From: an uncultured SAR86 cluster bacterium
GTDB taxonomy: Bacteria > Pseudomonadota > Gammaproteobacteria > Magnimaribacterales > AG-339-G14
Direction: 5' to 3'
DNA: 64,000 bases
Assembly: GCA_902632605.1 (NCBI GenBank)
Contig: CACPDB010000005.1
Span: forward strand, 1 to 64,000
Shown here: positions 62,786 through 64,000 of the stretch, one piece after another
Layout: each line of letters starts with the position of its first letter
How positions within the stretch are numbered: the stretch's first letter is position 1
Program-made: the position numbers and the translations under genes
The notes under the pieces: model-generated
Seen by the model: the letters and a program-made list of their open reading frames with translations, nothing else
What the model was told of the DNA's origin: nothing
Database searches by the model: none

Positions 62786-63385
62786 ATGTTTGTTTTGGGC
62801 GTAACAGGTGGAATTGGGTCTGGCAAATCAGCAGCAACTGATATTTTTTCCTCTCTGGGAATTAAGATAGTTGATGCCGATGTTTTATCTAGAGTCCCTG
62901 TTCAAAAAGGAGAAGCAGGCCTTTTTGAGATAGAAAAAAGATATGGTTCTGAAATTCTTCTTGCTACAGGTGAACTGGATAGAAAAAAATTAAGAGAAAT
63001 AATATTTGAAAAAGAAGAGGAAAAAGATTGGTTAGAAAATTTACTTCATCCTTTAATAGCGGATTTAATAAAAGAGGAATTAAAGTCATCTACTTCCAAG
63101 TATACAATCCTTGCCTCGCCATTGTTGTTCGAAACTAAACAGTCCGATTATTGCGATGAAGTACTGGTTATTGATGTATCTGAGGAAACTCAAATTTTAA
63201 GAACAAAGACGCGAGACGATGTTCCTGAAGAACAAGTGAAAACTATAATTCTTTCGCAAATCAATCGTTCTGAAAGACTCAGATTAGCAACTCATATCAT
63301 AGAAAACGAAAATACTTTAGATGATCTAAAAAAAGCTGTAACAGAATTACATCAAAAAATAATTACTCAAATTGAAACCAAATGA
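62786..63385 (+). CDS. coaE: Dephospho-CoA kinase
   Basis: The last step of CoA synthesis, phosphorylating dephospho-CoA. 199 residues with P-loop GVTGGIGSGKSA at the N terminus, the DADVLSR motif and the LASPLLFE segment. It overlaps yacG by 4 nt (ATGA), the standard coaE-yacG order. The penultimate enzyme, CoaD, is at 3.4 kb. Confidence 0.95.
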   Translation: MFVLGVTGGIGSGKSAATDIFSSLGIKIVDADVLSRVPVQKGEAGLFEIEKRYGSEILLATGELDRKKLREIIFEKEEEKDWLENLLHPLIADLIKEELKSSTSKYTILASPLLFETKQSDYCDEVLVIDVSEETQILRTKTRDDVPEEQVKTIILSQINRSERLRLATHIIENENTLDDLKKAVTELHQKIITQIETK

Positions 63386-63534
63386 AATGTCCAAGTTGTA
63401 AAGAAGAAATTTCAGAAAGCGCTGATAAAAAATTTAGACCTTTCTGCTCAGAAAGATGCCGCTCTTTGGACCTGTCAGATTGGCTTAACGAAAGAAATGT
63501 TATTTCTTCGGACTTATCTCATTCAGAAGATTGA
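63382..63534 (+). CDS. yacG: DNA gyrase inhibitor/zinc-binding protein YacG
   Basis: A 50-residue protein starting on the ATGA overlap with coaE. The zinc ligands are Cys3 and Cys6 (MKCPSCKE) and Cys22 and Cys26 (FRPFCSERCRSLDLSDW), matching YacG. A typical acidic tail follows (SSDLSHSED). E. coli YacG inhibits gyrase by binding GyrB. Its 3' end overlaps the opposing ThiE-like gene by 16 nt. Confidence 0.9.
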   Translation: MKCPSCKEEISESADKKFRPFCSERCRSLDLSDWLNERNVISSDLSHSED

Positions 63535-64000
63535 AAAAATCCACTTATACCTGCAATACCTTGAGCACCATTTTCTTGTGCAATTCTAAGGTCGTCTTGC
63601 TTTAAACCTCCCAAAGCAAAACTCGGCCCTGGAAATAGCTTAGCCAGTTTTGAAAATTTCTCCCAGCCCAATGCAGGATTTTTATTAACAACATTTTTTA
63701 TTGGAGAGATAAATATATAATCCAGCCCAAGTTGTGCAGCTTTAATAACTTCTTTTTTATTATGACAGGAAGCACCGGTCAAAGAGGAACTCAACTGATT
63801 TGTTTCTATCAAATCTCTGGAGGTTAGATGTAGGCTTTCATGACCGGAAATATTTTTTACCAATCCTGAATTCAAAATTACTTTGCCTCCCTTATTTTCG
63901 TAAATTTCTTTGGTTTTATTCCAATGCTCTGATGAAAAATCTATTACATCTACTCTGTAGATCAAGTACTTAGAAGTATCAGATAGTTTTTCAATTAGAG
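63519..64000 (-). CDS. ThiE/TenI-like domain, C-terminal part of a larger protein (partial)
   Basis: The minus-strand frame is open from a TGA at 63519 to the right edge, about 160 residues. It shows the thiamine-phosphate synthase barrel pattern: GASCHNKKEVIKAA, DYIFISPI and FALGGL. A TTG at 63965 is a possible internal start, but the frame continues upstream (LIEKLSDTSKY). In many gammaproteobacteria the gene next to coaE-yacG encodes MutT (Nudix), often fused to a ThiE-like domain. This is probably the end of such a fusion; the Nudix part lies outside the window. Confidence 0.72.
   Translation of the reverse strand, partial: LIEKLSDTSKYLIYRVDVIDFSSEHWNKTKEIYENKGGKVILNSGLVKNISGHESLHLTSRDLIETNQLSSSLTGASCHNKKEVIKAAQLGLDYIFISPIKNVVNKNPALGWEKFSKLAKLFPGPSFALGGLKQDDLRIAQENGAQGIAGISGFFQSSE

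Overview
The window is AT-rich, very compact chromosomal DNA from a marine-type gammaproteobacterium. It resembles the streamlined SAR86 clade. That assignment is an inference from gene content and layout, since no rRNA gene is present. Support comes from gammaproteobacterial gene orders: leuS-lptE-holA, rsfS-mrdA-rodA-mltB-dacA, divergent bamD/rluD, dsbD-aroQ-accB-accC and coaE-yacG. Further support is PPi-dependent phosphofructokinase, a TonB receptor, a sulfatase, a carotenoid-cleavage oxygenase and a set of dehalogenase, epoxide hydrolase and acyl-CoA genes. I see no insertion sequence, phage gene, integrase or CRISPR array. No gene-free stretch exceeds 300 bases.

Layout. 1-3.4 kb: the end of a CorC-like protein, then divergent oxyR and katG (peroxide response). 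3.4-6.0 kb: coaD facing mutM-tolC. 6.1-12.5 kb: thiC, a peroxiredoxin, parE and parC in one run. 12.5-18.5 kb: argD, a DUF2244 membrane protein, an acyl-CoA dehydrogenase, a thioesterase, PPi-phosphofructokinase and mpl. 18.5-20.4 kb: a DedA protein plus a carotenoid oxygenase. 20.4-28.5 kb: an eight-gene run from proA to a D-amino-acid aminotransferase, largely for elongation-type cell-wall synthesis (PBP2, RodA, MltB, PBP5). 28.5-35.0 kb, minus strand: an isolated DsbD N-terminal domain, aroQ, accB, accC, leuS, lptE and holA. 35.0-40.6 kb: a YejF-type ABC ATPase, ilvD, trxA, rho and rsmD. 40.6-45.3 kb: a flavin reductase, an outer-membrane DUF5916 protein, a zinc-ribbon membrane protein, bamD and rluD. 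45.4-48.7 kb: ilvI-ilvH-ilvC, which with ilvD covers most of branched-chain amino-acid synthesis. 48.7-62.7 kb: an accessory catabolic and transport region carrying two separate tRNA genes, Ile(GAT) and Ala(TGC). 62.8-64 kb: coaE, yacG and the end of a ThiE-like protein.

Two structural patterns stand out. First, several genes without a Shine-Dalgarno sequence have a sigma-70 -10 hexamer only 6-9 nt before the start codon, which predicts leaderless mRNAs. Second, five convergent gene pairs share a 4-nt YTAR in which both stop codons interlock, and most other convergent pairs touch or overlap. Only one convergent junction holds a clear hairpin terminator.

I found no convincing wholly new defence or mobile system. 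The best candidates for new biology are the free-standing DsbD-alpha protein, a putative zinc module (a His-rich small secreted protein plus a TonB receptor with His/Glu-rich loops, separated by an 8-bp tandem repeat), an uncharacterised lipoprotein family, a coupled small membrane protein and desaturase, and the leaderless promoter layout.
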